Assembly (NCBI GenBank): GCA_030148625.1
Contig: JASBTC010000395.1
Coordinates: 1-15,852, forward strand
DNA: 15,852 bases
Source of the DNA: Sphingobium sp.
GTDB lineage: Bacteria > Pseudomonadota > Alphaproteobacteria > Sphingomonadales > Sphingomonadaceae
Direction: 5' to 3'
Below, one piece after another: positions 6,107-13,843 of this stretch. Position numbers and translations under genes: made by a program. Under the pieces are notes generated by a model, which was not told where the DNA came from, made no database searches, and saw only the letters and a program-made list of their open reading frames with translations. Each line of letters begins with the position of its first letter. The first letter of the stretch is position 1.

Positions 6107-7168
6107 TCAGCCCGAGATGCCGAGTCCCAGCAGGAACAGCAGGAAGAGCACCAGCGCGAAAGACGCGAAGATGATGAGCAGGAAGGTTCGGATCAATGCG
6201 CCGAACCGTCCGATCTCATAGGCACCCTTGAGCTGGGCATAGATATGCACCGGCGGGATGATCAGCGCCGCCATGCTGATCACGTCGCTGCTCACGCCGC
6301 CCACCCACATCACCGTGAGCAGGATCGTCAGCAGTGACATGAAGGCGAGCGAGTAAGTGACGAAGATCGCGTGATCGTACACGCGCCGGCGGAAATGCCA
6401 CAGGAACATCAGCCAGACGAACGGCACCGAGATCGGAATCAATGCCCATGAAAATTTATAGGCATTGGACTGGATCTTGTAGAGCGCGAGATTGGGATTC
6501 GCATTGGCCTTGGCGAGGCCCTTGTCGAGTTTGGGCCAGCCGGTCTTGAAGTCGGCAAAGCTCGGCATCTTGCCTTGCGCGGCCGCCTCGGCGTTCTTCA
6601 GCATCTCGCGGCGCGTCCCCAGATTCTCCTGGAGCGCGGATGTGTCCTGGCCCGCAGCCCTGGCCTCCGCGATCTTGCGCTCGACATTGGCGACGCCCTT
6701 GCGCTGGATTTCGACCTGGCTCGCTGCCTGCGCCTGCAATTGCGGATTCTTCGTGACATCCAGCTCGGAGGTTTCGAGATGCCCGCCAAATGCGTTGATC
6801 ACCGCGAACATCAGGAAAACCGAGAACAGGAACAGTGCGAGCGGGGATACGAAGCGCGCACGTTCGCCATGGACATAGCGGCGGGTCAGTTCGCCGGGGC
6901 GGAAGGCGAGCATCGGCAGCGTGCGCCAGATCTTGCCCTCGAAATGGAGTACGCCATGCGCGAGATCGTGCCAGATCGCGGCGAGCGAGCGATGGATATG
7001 CCCAGGCTGGCCGCAGGCGTGGCAATAGGGGCCGGTAAGCGCCGTACCGCAATTGAGGCAGATGCCGTGTGCGGCGTCGCCGTCATGGGTGCCGGCATGC
7101 GGTTCGACGGCATTCGCCACCAGACCTCCGGTCACCGCGTCTCCCGCCGCTTCCATGCCCCCTGACAT
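6107..7168 (-). CDS. DUF3667 zinc-ribbon membrane protein
   Basis: The 353-aa product starts with a polar tail, then a zinc-ribbon with two CxxC pairs (C37-x2-C40 and C49-x2-C52), and a conserved-looking segment at 61-107 (Trp- and His-containing, then [22 protein letters not shown]), typical of DUF3667. One transmembrane helix (108-126) is followed by a charged, Ala/Gln/Glu-rich stretch that looks coiled-coil (about 143-197), and four more helices (about 238-257, 267-290, 294-312, 327-350). The function of the family is unknown; the cytoplasmic zinc ribbon suggests protein binding or sensing. ATG 7168 is preferred because AGGAG lies 7 bases upstream. It is divergent from proA (79 bp between starts) and upstream of the MFS gene. 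Confidence 0.85.
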   Translation of the reverse strand: MSGGMEAAGDAVTGGLVANAVEPHAGTHDGDAAHGICLNCGTALTGPYCHACGQPGHIHRSLAAIWHDLAHGVLHFEGKIWRTLPMLAFRPGELTRRYVHGERARFVSPLALFLFSVFLMFAVINAFGGHLETSELDVTKNPQLQAQAASQVEIQRKGVANVERKIAEARAAGQDTSALQENLGTRREMLKNAEAAAQGKMPSFADFKTGWPKLDKGLAKANANPNLALYKIQSNAYKFSWALIPISVPFVWLMFLWHFRRRVYDHAIFVTYSLAFMSLLTILLTVMWVGGVSSDVISMAALIIPPVHIYAQLKGAYEIGRFGALIRTFLLIIFASFALVLFLLFLLGLGISG

Positions 7169-7171
7169 GAA

Positions 7172-7189
7172 GCGGCTCCTAGCAGCCGC
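7172..7189. promoter_or_regulatory. Small hairpin covering the DUF3667 ribosome-binding site
   Basis: GCGGCT (7172-7177) and AGCCGC (7184-7189) are perfect complements with a 6-base loop. On the minus-strand mRNA the AGGAG (7176-7180) lies partly in the loop and partly in the stem, so the hairpin could lower translation of DUF3667. A second dyad, CGCACGA (7190-7196) with TCGTGCG (7214-7220), follows toward proA. No promoter boxes are convincing in the 79-bp gap. Confidence 0.3.
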
Positions 7190-7247
7190 CGCACGAGACG
7201 GGGAAGCGCTATTTCGTGCGGTCATCGATCATGCTAGGCGCGCCGGC

Positions 7248-8510
7248 ATGACTGAGGGCCATGATTGCGAAGCGCTGATCCGGGAGATGGCGACCGCCGC
7301 GCGCGCGGCGGCGGGGCGGCTGGCGGCCATGTCCGCCGCACAAAAGGCGGCCGCGCTGGTTGCGGCGGCGCATGCGGTGCGCGACGATGAAGCCGCCATC
7401 CTTGCTGCCAATGCCGAGGATATGGCGCGTGCCGAGGCGGCAGGGCTGTCGTCGGCGCTGCTCGATCGGCTGAAGCTCGATTCGGGCCGACTGGCAGCGA
7501 TGGCCGACGGCATGGCCGCGGTCGCCGGTCTGGGCGATCCGGTCGGTATGGTCATCGACGAGACGCGGCGTCCCAACGGCCTGATCCTGCAGCGCGTGCG
7601 TGTGCCGTTGGGCGTGATCGGGATCATCTATGAGAGCCGGCCCAATGTGACCGCCGACGCGGCGGCGCTCTGCTTCATGTCGGGCAATGCCGCGATCCTG
7701 CGTGGCGGATCCGAGGCAATGGCGAGCAATCGCGCGATCCATCGGGCGCTGGTGCGCGGACTGGTTGCGGCGGGTGCGCCCGAAGCGGCGATCCAGCTCG
7801 TGCCGGTGACCGACCGTGCGGCCGTCGGCGCGATCCTCGGCGCGGCGGGGCTGATCGACATGGTCGTGCCGCGCGGCGGCAAGTCGCTCGTCGCGCGCGT
7901 CCAGGCGGAAGCGCGCGTGCCGGTGCTCGCGCATCTCGACGGCATCAACCATGTCTATGTCGACGCCGCCGCCGATCCCGCCAAGGCGCTCGACATCGTC
8001 GTCAATGCCAAGATGCGGCGAACGGGCGTGTGCGGCGCGATGGAGACCCTGCTGGTCGACAGCGACTATGTCGGCGCCGCAGCCTTGGTCGATGCGCTGA
8101 TCGGCGCGGGCTGTGAAGTGCGCGGCGACGCGGCGACGCAGGCGCTGGATGCCCGCGTGACCGACGCCGCCGATGCGGACTGGGATACCGAATATCTCGA
8201 CGCCATCGCCTCGGTCGCGCTGGTCGACGGGCTCGATGCCGCGATCGCGCATATCGCGGCGCATGGATCGCACCATACCGACGCGATCGTCACCGAGGAC
8301 GACGCGGCGGCCGAGCGCTTCCTGAGCGAGGTCGACAGCGCGATCGTGATCCACAATGCCTCGACCCAGTTCGCCGATGGCGGCGAATTCGGCCTGGGCG
8401 CCGAGATCGGCATCTCCACCGGCCGGCTTCACGCGCGCGGCCCGGTCGCGCTCGAAGGGCTGACGACGTACAAATGGCTGGTGCGGGGCAACGGCCAGAC
8501 GCGTCCCTGA
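7248..8510 (+). CDS. proA: Glutamate-5-semialdehyde dehydrogenase (gamma-glutamyl phosphate reductase)
   Basis: ProA catalyses the NADPH-dependent reduction of gamma-glutamyl phosphate to glutamate-5-semialdehyde, the second step of proline synthesis, in the cytosol. The 420-aa length is normal. Family blocks are clear: [20 protein letters not shown] (121-140), AILRGGSEA (149-157), IDMVVPRGG (203-211), and the catalytic cysteine C262 in [17 protein letters not shown], with the C-terminal [18 protein letters not shown] and LTTYKW blocks. ATG 7248 was chosen over longer in-frame starts because family homology begins here; its ribosome-binding site is weak. The proB kinase is not in this window. 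The stop codon shares a base with the nadD start (TGATG). Confidence 0.97.
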   Translation: MTEGHDCEALIREMATAARAAAGRLAAMSAAQKAAALVAAAHAVRDDEAAILAANAEDMARAEAAGLSSALLDRLKLDSGRLAAMADGMAAVAGLGDPVGMVIDETRRPNGLILQRVRVPLGVIGIIYESRPNVTADAAALCFMSGNAAILRGGSEAMASNRAIHRALVRGLVAAGAPEAAIQLVPVTDRAAVGAILGAAGLIDMVVPRGGKSLVARVQAEARVPVLAHLDGINHVYVDAAADPAKALDIVVNAKMRRTGVCGAMETLLVDSDYVGAAALVDALIGAGCEVRGDAATQALDARVTDAADADWDTEYLDAIASVALVDGLDAAIAHIAAHGSHHTDAIVTEDDAAAERFLSEVDSAIVIHNASTQFADGGEFGLGAEIGISTGRLHARGPVALEGLTTYKWLVRGNGQTRP

Positions 8511-9136
8511 TGCGCATCGGCCTGCTCGGCGGTTCGTTCAATCCTGCGCATCGGGGGCATCGCCATATCAGCCGCTTCGCGCTCGACGCGCTGGGGCTGG
8601 ACGAGATCTGGTGGATGGTTTCGCCGGGCAATCCGCTGAAGCCGGCAAAGGGCATGGCGCCGTTGACCGCACGGCTCGGTTCGGCGCTTAAGATGAGCCG
8701 CGGACTGCCGATCCGCGCCACCGCGATCGAGCGGACGCTTGGGACGCGCTACACCGTCGACACGCTCGCCGCGCTCGTCCGCCGCTATCCCAAACACGAC
8801 TTTATCTGGCTGATGGGAGCGGACAATCTCGACCAGTTTCACCGCTGGCGCGACTGGCGGAAAATCGCACGAATAGTTCCGATTGCCGTAATCGCTCGTC
8901 CGGGCTATGATCGCGATGCCCATGCAGGTGGTGCTATGGGATGGCTGCGGCGCTTCGTCCGGCCCGCCAGCCAGCGAAAAAGTTGGACGAATTGGAGATT
9001 GCCGGCGCTCGTGCTGTTGCGCTTTCGCCCCGATCCAACCTCCGCAACCCGTCTGCGACAGGCAGATCCCCATTGGCATCGTGACTTCGCCGCTAGCGCT
9101 CCGCGCGACCGCGTCACACGATTGCCGATATCCTAG
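8510..9136 (+). CDS. nadD: Nicotinate-nucleotide adenylyltransferase
   Basis: NadD transfers AMP from ATP to nicotinate mononucleotide, giving deamido-NAD, late in NAD synthesis. The 208-aa protein shows the nucleotidyltransferase signature GGSFNPAHRGH at 7-17 (H14 and H17 in the ATP site), the substrate-pocket region GADNLDQFHRW (103-113), and SATRLR (178-183), matching the C-terminal ISSTxIR-type motif. ATG 8510 overlaps the proA stop by one base, so translation is probably coupled to proA. The last third uses more codons such as ATA, AGA, CGA, GTA and ACA than neighbouring genes, and the extreme C-terminus is hydrophilic. The downstream rsfS start is 11 bases after its stop. Confidence 0.95.
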   Translation: MRIGLLGGSFNPAHRGHRHISRFALDALGLDEIWWMVSPGNPLKPAKGMAPLTARLGSALKMSRGLPIRATAIERTLGTRYTVDTLAALVRRYPKHDFIWLMGADNLDQFHRWRDWRKIARIVPIAVIARPGYDRDAHAGGAMGWLRRFVRPASQRKSWTNWRLPALVLLRFRPDPTSATRLRQADPHWHRDFAASAPRDRVTRLPIS

Positions 9137-9147
9137 AAGGAATACAC

Positions 9148-9537
9148 TTGCCCCTACCCGCTTCCGCATCGAAGGCGTCTTCCGGCCCCGAGGAGGTCGA
9201 AGCGCTCCACAGGCTCGTCCTCGAATCGCTCGATGACGATCAGGCGGTCGAAACCGTCTCGATCCCGCTTGCCGGCAAAAGCAGCATCGCAGATCACATG
9301 GTGATCGCGTCGGGCCGCTCGACCCGTCAGGTCGCGTCGATGGCGACCAAGCTGGCCGAGAAGATCAAGGCGCAATGCGGCCGCAGCGCGCGCATCGAAG
9401 GGCTGCCCAATGCCGATTGGGTGCTGATCGACGCGGGCGACGTGATCGTCCATCTGTTCCGCCCCGAAGTGCGCAGCTTCTACAATCTCGAGCGGATGTG
9501 GAATTTCGGCGACGCGCCGGCTGCCAACGAGGAGTGA
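9148..9537 (+). CDS. rsfS: Ribosome silencing factor RsfS
   Basis: RsfS binds ribosomal protein uL14 on the 50S subunit and blocks joining of the 30S subunit when nutrients are scarce. The 129-aa protein contains the whole domain: DHMVIASGRSTRQV (49-62), then GLPNADWVLIDAGDVIVHLF (85-104), then RPEVRSFYNLERMW (105-118). The start is TTG 9148, preceded by AGAAGGAA with a suitable gap of about 7 bases; the first in-frame ATG is at residue 51, inside the core, and would destroy the domain. The 14-residue N-terminal tail is poorly conserved in character. Placement between nadD and rlmH is the classical order in many proteobacteria. A strong hairpin follows directly after the stop. Confidence 0.95.
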   Translation: MPLPASASKASSGPEEVEALHRLVLESLDDDQAVETVSIPLAGKSSIADHMVIASGRSTRQVASMATKLAEKIKAQCGRSARIEGLPNADWVLIDAGDVIVHLFRPEVRSFYNLERMWNFGDAPAANEE

Positions 9538-9539
9538 GC

Positions 9540-9565
9540 GTATTTCGGGCGGCTGCCCGAAATAC
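9540..9565 (+). terminator. Perfect 11-bp intercistronic hairpin between rsfS and rlmH
   Basis: GTATTTCGGGC (9540-9550) pairs perfectly with GCCCGAAATAC (9555-9565) around the tetraloop GGCT. It begins 3 bases after the rsfS stop and ends 32 bases before the rlmH GTG. Only CGTTT follows, so termination would be weak or partial; RNA processing or 3'-end protection are alternatives. Confidence 0.6.
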
Positions 9566-9597
9566 CGTTTGAGCTGGGGATGTGGAGTTAGACCGAC

Positions 9598-10020
9598 GTG
9601 CTTCTCCATATCATCGCGCGGGGCCGGATCGGTCGTTCCCCCGAAGCGGAGCTCGTCGATCGCTATGTGAAGCGGCTGAGCTGGCCGTTCAAGCTCACCG
9701 AATTGCCCGATAGCGGCGGGCGCATGCCGGTCCGCGATCCGGGCACCGTCCTGATCATGCTCGATGAAAAGGGCGAACAGCTCGGCTCGATGGACTTTGC
9801 CCGCCGGCTCGAGCGCTGGCGTGACGATGGCCGCCGCGAGGCGCGCTTCCTGATCGGCGCGGCCGACGGCTTCGACAATGCGGCGCGCGATGAGGCCGAT
9901 CTGCTGATCGCATTCGGCCGCGCGACATGGCCGCATCTGATGGCTCGCGCGATGCTGGCGGAGCAGCTCTGGCGCGCCACCGCCATCCTTGCCAACCACC
10001 CCTATCACCGCGAAGGATAA
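9598..10020 (+). CDS. rlmH: 23S rRNA (pseudouridine1915-N3)-methyltransferase
   Basis: RlmH is a SPOUT-class enzyme that methylates N3 of pseudouridine 1915 in helix 69 of 23S rRNA using S-adenosylmethionine. The 140-aa protein has the trefoil-knot SAM site FLIGAADGF (84-92) and the conserved C-terminal block LMARAMLAEQLWRATAI-LANHPYHREG (114-140), ending in HPYHR as in the family. The start is GTG 9598 with GGAG (9584-9587) 10 bases upstream; no ATG gives a full-length product. Length agrees with the family, slightly short in the central part. The EnvC-like gene begins 4 bases after its stop. Confidence 0.95.
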   Translation: MLLHIIARGRIGRSPEAELVDRYVKRLSWPFKLTELPDSGGRMPVRDPGTVLIMLDEKGEQLGSMDFARRLERWRDDGRREARFLIGAADGFDNAARDEADLLIAFGRATWPHLMARAMLAEQLWRATAILANHPYHREG

Positions 10021-10024
10021 GCGC

Positions 10025-11224
10025 GTGACGCGCGCGATCCTCTTTCCTGCCCTGGTGCTTGCCGTGGTGGCGACGCTGGGGCTGGCCGTCCACGCCCCCG
10101 CGGCGACGACGATCGCCGAGGAACAACGCGCCCTGGTCAAGGCGCGCCGCGATGCCGCGACCGCGGCCGCGCGCTCGGCACAGCTCGAACGCGACGCGGC
10201 GAGCGAACGCGATGAGGCCGTGCGTGCCGAGGCGCAGGCCGCCGCGGTCGCGGCGCGCATCCAGTCGGCAGAGGCCGATATCGCCGCTGCCGAAGCACGG
10301 ATCCGCATCCTCGCCCGGCTCCAGGCGGCACAGCGCATGCGGCTGGCCGAGCGCCAGCAACCGATCGTCCGGCTGACCGCTGCACTCCAGACGATGGCGC
10401 GGCGTCCGGCCGCGCTGGCGCTGGTCCAGCCGGGGTCGACTGCCGATCTCGTCCATGTCCGTTCGCTGCTGGCGACGATCGTACCGGTCGTGGAACAGCG
10501 GACGAGCGGGTTGCGCGACGAGATCGCGCGCAGCCGGGCTTTGCGCCGCAGCGCCGATTTGGCCGCGCTGTCGCTGCGCAAGGGCCGTGAACGTCTCCAG
10601 TCGGAGCGCCAGGCGCTGGCCAGGCTGGAGGCGACGCACCGCCAGCGGTCGCGCCAGTTCGCCGACGGCGCGATGTTCGAATCGGATCGCGCCATCGCGC
10701 TGGGTGAGAAGGCGCGCGACATTGTCGACCTGATGTCCGCGCTCGACGCGCAGGCAGGCATTCGCGAAGCGCTGCAGAGCCTGCCCGGGCCGCTGCTGCG
10801 CCCCGTACGCCCGGGCGGCGTGCAGGCTCCACCCGACGATCCGCGCATCGCGCAGCCGCGCAATCCGCCCTATCGGTTGCCCGTGCTTGGAGAGGTGGTG
10901 ACCGGATTGGGCGAGGTGTCCGCTTCGGGCGTCCGTGCCAAGGGGCTGACGCTGGAGACGCAGGCGGGCGCGCAGGTGGTGGCACCCACGCGTGGGCGCA
11001 TCGCCTATGCCTCGGATTATCGGGGTTTCGGCAAGATCGTGATCGTCGATCATGGCCAGGGCTGGACCTCGCTGATCACCAATCTGGCGGCGCTCGATGT
11101 CAAGGTGGGGGATGCCGTGACCCAGGGCAGCCCGATCGGCCGCGCCGGGGCGGGGCGCCCGAGAGTGACGGTGGAACTGCGTCGCAACGGACGTCCGGTG
11201 GATATCACGCCGCTCGTCGGCTGA
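10025..11224 (+). CDS. EnvC-like murein hydrolase activator with degenerate LytM domain
   Basis: The 399-aa product has an N-terminal signal or anchor segment (1-27, hydrophobic), two coiled-coil regions (about 31-112 and 155-240, rich in Ala, Arg, Glu), a Pro-rich linker (252-283), and a C-terminal LytM/M23 domain (about 285-396). The domain lacks the zinc ligands: the HxxxD position reads AKGLTLET (305-312) and the HxH position reads RPRVTVEL (378-385); only H343 remains. It should thus not cut peptidoglycan itself but, like EnvC, activate cell-wall amidases during division, probably with FtsEX, which is not present here. GTG 10025 follows GAAGGAT with an 8-base gap and 4 bases after the rlmH stop. 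The next gene encodes a CtpA protease, a frequent neighbour of EnvC-type genes. Confidence 0.88.
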   Translation: MTRAILFPALVLAVVATLGLAVHAPAATTIAEEQRALVKARRDAATAAARSAQLERDAASERDEAVRAEAQAAAVAARIQSAEADIAAAEARIRILARLQAAQRMRLAERQQPIVRLTAALQTMARRPAALALVQPGSTADLVHVRSLLATIVPVVEQRTSGLRDEIARSRALRRSADLAALSLRKGRERLQSERQALARLEATHRQRSRQFADGAMFESDRAIALGEKARDIVDLMSALDAQAGIREALQSLPGPLLRPVRPGGVQAPPDDPRIAQPRNPPYRLPVLGEVVTGLGEVSASGVRAKGLTLETQAGAQVVAPTRGRIAYASDYRGFGKIVIVDHGQGWTSLITNLAALDVKVGDAVTQGSPIGRAGAGRPRVTVELRRNGRPVDITPLVG

Positions 11225-11347
11225 GATTCGGTCGAAAAGGCCGCGAGTCTGTATCGGGTCGTTGCCCGCCGGTTTTCGGGAAAGGCAAAAGCCTGTATGC
11301 TCGCGATCAGAAGTCTGGGAATCTAAAGTTTGGAAAGCCTGTTGCAG
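11225..11347 (+). promoter_or_regulatory. 123-bp gap before ctpA, possible internal promoter
   Basis: The gap contains a small dyad AGGC-AAAA-GCCT (11283-11294) followed by TATGCT (11296-11301), which resembles a -10 element; no good -35 lies at the matching distance. The gap is longer than others in this run of genes, so ctpA may have its own promoter. Evidence is weak. Confidence 0.25.
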
Positions 11348-12688
11348 ATGTCCAAATCGATCATCCACGCCGCCATCGCCGTTTCCGCGATCGCGCTTGT
11401 CCCAGCGACGACCGCGAGCATGGCCGCGGTCGACGCCAAGACCTGGCGCGAGTTCGACCAGTTCATCGCGGTGTTCGACGAGGTGCGCAGCAAATATGTC
11501 GAGCAGGTCGACGATCAGACCCTGCTCAAGGGCGCGATCGACGGCATGCTTGCCGCACTCGATCCGCACAGCTCCTATCTCGACGCGCGCGATTTCGAGA
11601 ATCTGCGGACCCAGACCGATGGCGCCTATGGCGGCCTGGGGCTGACCGTCTCGATGGAGGACGGCGCAGTCAAGGTGATCACGCCGACCGAGGATACGCC
11701 GGCCTTCCGCGCCGGGATCAAGGCGGGCGATTACATCACCCATATCGGCAAGACGTTGATCTTCGGCGGCACGCTCGACGACGCAGTCGATCAGATGCGT
11801 GGCCGGCCGGGCACGACCATCACCCTCACCATCGTCCGTCCCGGCCGCGAAAAGCCGTTCGACGTGACGCTGACCCGTGAGATCATCGAGCTGAAGCCGG
11901 TGAAATGGGAAGTGAAAGATCGCGTCGGCATCATCAACATCAACGGCTTCTCCAAGACGACGGCCGACAGCGTCCGCGCCGCGGTGGTGGGCATCGAGAA
12001 GTCGCTTGGCGCGCCGCCGCTCGGCTATGTCGTCGATCTGCGCTCGAACCCGGGCGGATTGCTCGATCAGGCGGTCGAGGTCTCCGACATATTCCTCGAG
12101 CGCGGTGAGGTCGTCTCGCAGCGCGGACGCGAGAAGGGCGATATCGAGCGTTTCTACGCGCGGCCCGGCGATATGGCGCGCGGTCTGCCGATCGTCGTGC
12201 TCGTCGATTCGGGATCGGCCTCCGCCGCCGAGATCGTCGCTGGCGCATTGCAGGATCATCATCGCGCGGTCGTGATGGGTGAACGCAGCTTCGGAAAGGG
12301 CTCGGTCCAGACCTTGCTGCCGCTGACCGACACCACGGCGCTTCGCCTGACCACGGCGCGTTATTTCACGCCGTCGGGCCGTTCGGTGCAGGAAGGCGGC
12401 ATCGAGCCCGACCTGCTCGTGCCGCAGCTTTCGGATCCCGACTACAAGACCCGCCCGCGCTTCCGCGAAGCCGACCTCAAGCGCCACCTGATCAACGAGG
12501 CCAAGGTCGACAACACGGTACTCGAGGACGATTCGAAGGACGATCCGCGTTTCACCCAGACCGCCGAACAGCTCAAGAAAGCCGGAGTCACCGATTTCCA
12601 GCTCGACTATGCGATCAAGGCGGTTGCCCGGTCGCGCAAGCCGATGGTGGTGGCGAGCGCCGCGGCGCGGCCCGGCGGTCGCCGCTGA
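11348..12688 (+). CDS. ctpA: Carboxyl-terminal processing protease (S41 family)
   Basis: The 446-aa protein has a signal peptide (1-26, cleaved near SMAAV or membrane-retained), a helical N-terminal region with YVEQVDDQTLLKGAIDGMLAALDPHSSYLD (50-79), a PDZ domain (about 95-175, including GGLGLTV) and the S41 catalytic domain. The catalytic dyad is S292 in GSASAAEIVAGAL and K317 in RSFGKGSVQ, with Q321 four residues later, as in other CTPs. It acts in the periplasm, trimming protein C-termini and often controlling peptidoglycan hydrolases, which suits its place after an EnvC-like gene. The C-terminal 70 residues are charged. ATG 11348 is chosen because it gives a clean signal peptide; TTG 11330, six codons upstream, is an alternative. 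Confidence 0.95.
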   Translation: MSKSIIHAAIAVSAIALVPATTASMAAVDAKTWREFDQFIAVFDEVRSKYVEQVDDQTLLKGAIDGMLAALDPHSSYLDARDFENLRTQTDGAYGGLGLTVSMEDGAVKVITPTEDTPAFRAGIKAGDYITHIGKTLIFGGTLDDAVDQMRGRPGTTITLTIVRPGREKPFDVTLTREIIELKPVKWEVKDRVGIININGFSKTTADSVRAAVVGIEKSLGAPPLGYVVDLRSNPGGLLDQAVEVSDIFLERGEVVSQRGREKGDIERFYARPGDMARGLPIVVLVDSGSASAAEIVAGALQDHHRAVVMGERSFGKGSVQTLLPLTDTTALRLTTARYFTPSGRSVQEGGIEPDLLVPQLSDPDYKTRPRFREADLKRHLINEAKVDNTVLEDDSKDDPRFTQTAEQLKKAGVTDFQLDYAIKAVARSRKPMVVASAAARPGGRR

Positions 12689-12788
12689 ACGAACGCGCAT
12701 ATTTTTCGATCCGGTCATCCCGGAGACAGCTGGCAATCGCCATGGTGCCGGGCGCGCCGTTTGCGGTGCGACATGAAGAAGGTTGCTG

Positions 12789-13271
12789 ATGGATCGCCTC
12801 AAACTCGCTCGCGCCGTCGCATTGCTGACGCCGGTGCTCCTGATGGCCGGGGCGCTCGGCTCGCAATATTTCGGCGGTCTCTATCCGTGCGAGATGTGCC
12901 ATTGGCAGCGCTGGCCGCATTATGCCGCGATTCCGCTGGCGCTGCTCGCCATCCTGCTGCGCGGGCAGGGCATTGGCCGGTTGTTCCTGGCCTTGGCGGC
13001 GCTTGCGATCCTGACCAGCGGCGCGATCGGCGTTTTCCATGCCGGGGTCGAATATGGCTGGTGGGAAGGGCTGACGACCTGTTCGAGCATCGCCGATTCG
13101 GGCGGCAGCGTCGACGACATGCTGCGCAACCTGATGCAGGCGCCCGTGGTTCGCTGTGACGAGGCGCAATGGACGCTGGCGGGCATTTCGCTCGCCGGAT
13201 TCAACGCGATCTTTTCGATCGGTGCCGCGCTCACCATATTCGGCCTGATGGCAAAGGCACGCAAGTCATGA
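12789..13271 (+). CDS. dsbB: Disulfide bond formation protein B
   Basis: DsbB re-oxidises periplasmic DsbA and passes electrons to ubiquinone in the inner membrane. The 160-aa protein has four transmembrane segments (about 8-27, 44-58, 65-84, 132-153). The first redox pair is C34-x2-C37 in YPCEMCHWQRWPH, a hallmark motif; the second periplasmic pair is C98 and C123, in the loop between helices 3 and 4. All four essential cysteines are present. ATG 12789 has GAAGAAGG 6 bases upstream. The stop overlaps the start of the COQ7-type gene as ATGA, so translation of the two is likely coupled. The 100-bp gap after ctpA holds only a weak 5-bp stem at 12710-12724. Confidence 0.93.
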   Translation: MDRLKLARAVALLTPVLLMAGALGSQYFGGLYPCEMCHWQRWPHYAAIPLALLAILLRGQGIGRLFLALAALAILTSGAIGVFHAGVEYGWWEGLTTCSSIADSGGSVDDMLRNLMQAPVVRCDEAQWTLAGISLAGFNAIFSIGAALTIFGLMAKARKS

Positions 13272-13792
13272 CCGGCCTGTCGAAGCCCGATACCGCGTCG
13301 ATGCTGCGCGTCGACCAGGCGGGTGAATATGGCGCGACCCGCATCTATGCCGGGCAGATGGCGGTGATGGGCGATCGCACCCCCGCCGCGCGGCTGGTTG
13401 CTGGCATGGCGGCGCAGGAAGAACGCCATCGTCGTCATTTCGACGCGATGATCGCGGCGCGCGGCGTGCGTCCGACCCTGCTTCAGCCGATCTGGGACGT
13501 GGCCGGCTTCTGGCTGGGCGCCGCCACCGCGGCGATCGGCCCCGAGGCGGCGATGGCCTGCACCGCGGCGATCGAGACCGAGATCGACAATCATTACCGC
13601 GAACAGCTCGAGGAACTGGGAGACAGCGATCCCGAATTGTCGGACGCGATCGCCGAGTTCCGCGCGGAAGAGATCGAGCATCGCGACCAGGCGCTTGCCG
13701 CCGGCGCCGAGCGGGCGCCCGCCTATCCGGTGCTGAGTGCTGCGATCCGCCTGGGATGCCGTGCCGCGATCGCGCTGTCGAAGCGGATCTGA
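13268..13792 (+). CDS. coq7: COQ7-type 3-demethoxyubiquinol 3-hydroxylase (di-iron)
   Basis: This 174-aa protein is a short COQ7 carboxylate-bridged di-iron monooxygenase, which hydroxylates demethoxyubiquinol late in ubiquinone synthesis. It opens with the family block MLRVDQAGEYGATRIYAGQ (12-30), with iron ligand E20. Further ligands fit E51-x2-H54 (AAQEERH), an ETEI segment at 103-106 and E135-x2-H138 (EEIEHRD). The protein matches the length of the alphaproteobacterial type rather than the longer UbiF-type flavin enzymes. The start overlaps the dsbB stop by 4 bases. Since DsbB delivers electrons to ubiquinone, co-expression with a quinone-forming enzyme is functionally coherent, though this is inference. 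Confidence 0.93.
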   Translation: MTGLSKPDTASMLRVDQAGEYGATRIYAGQMAVMGDRTPAARLVAGMAAQEERHRRHFDAMIAARGVRPTLLQPIWDVAGFWLGAATAAIGPEAAMACTAAIETEIDNHYREQLEELGDSDPELSDAIAEFRAEEIEHRDQALAAGAERAPAYPVLSAAIRLGCRAAIALSKRI

Positions 13793-13843
13793 CGGAGATT
13801 ATGGAGCGCCCGCGCGTTCCTGGAGTGAAGAAGGACCGGTTTC

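Noticed and set aside
5135..6337. 400-codon + strand open frame across the MFS gene
   Set aside because: Antisense to a clear 12-helix transporter; its product is extremely rich in Asp, Arg, Gln and His and shows no domain. Shadow frame.
7209..8432. 407-codon minus-strand open frame opposite proA
   Set aside because: proA is unmistakable on + with its catalytic cysteine; the antisense product has the same Arg/Asp/His-rich shadow composition.
12710..12724. TCCGG-TCATC-CCGGA as a terminator after ctpA
   Set aside because: Only a 5-bp stem with no U-run after it; too weak to call.
9755..12802. Very long minus-strand open frame (about 1015 codons) antisense to rlmH, EnvC-like and ctpA genes
   Set aside because: It is opposite three well-supported genes, its product is a low-complexity mix rich in Arg, Asp, Gly, Ala and His with no recognisable domain, and such stop-free antisense frames arise from the GC-rich codon bias.
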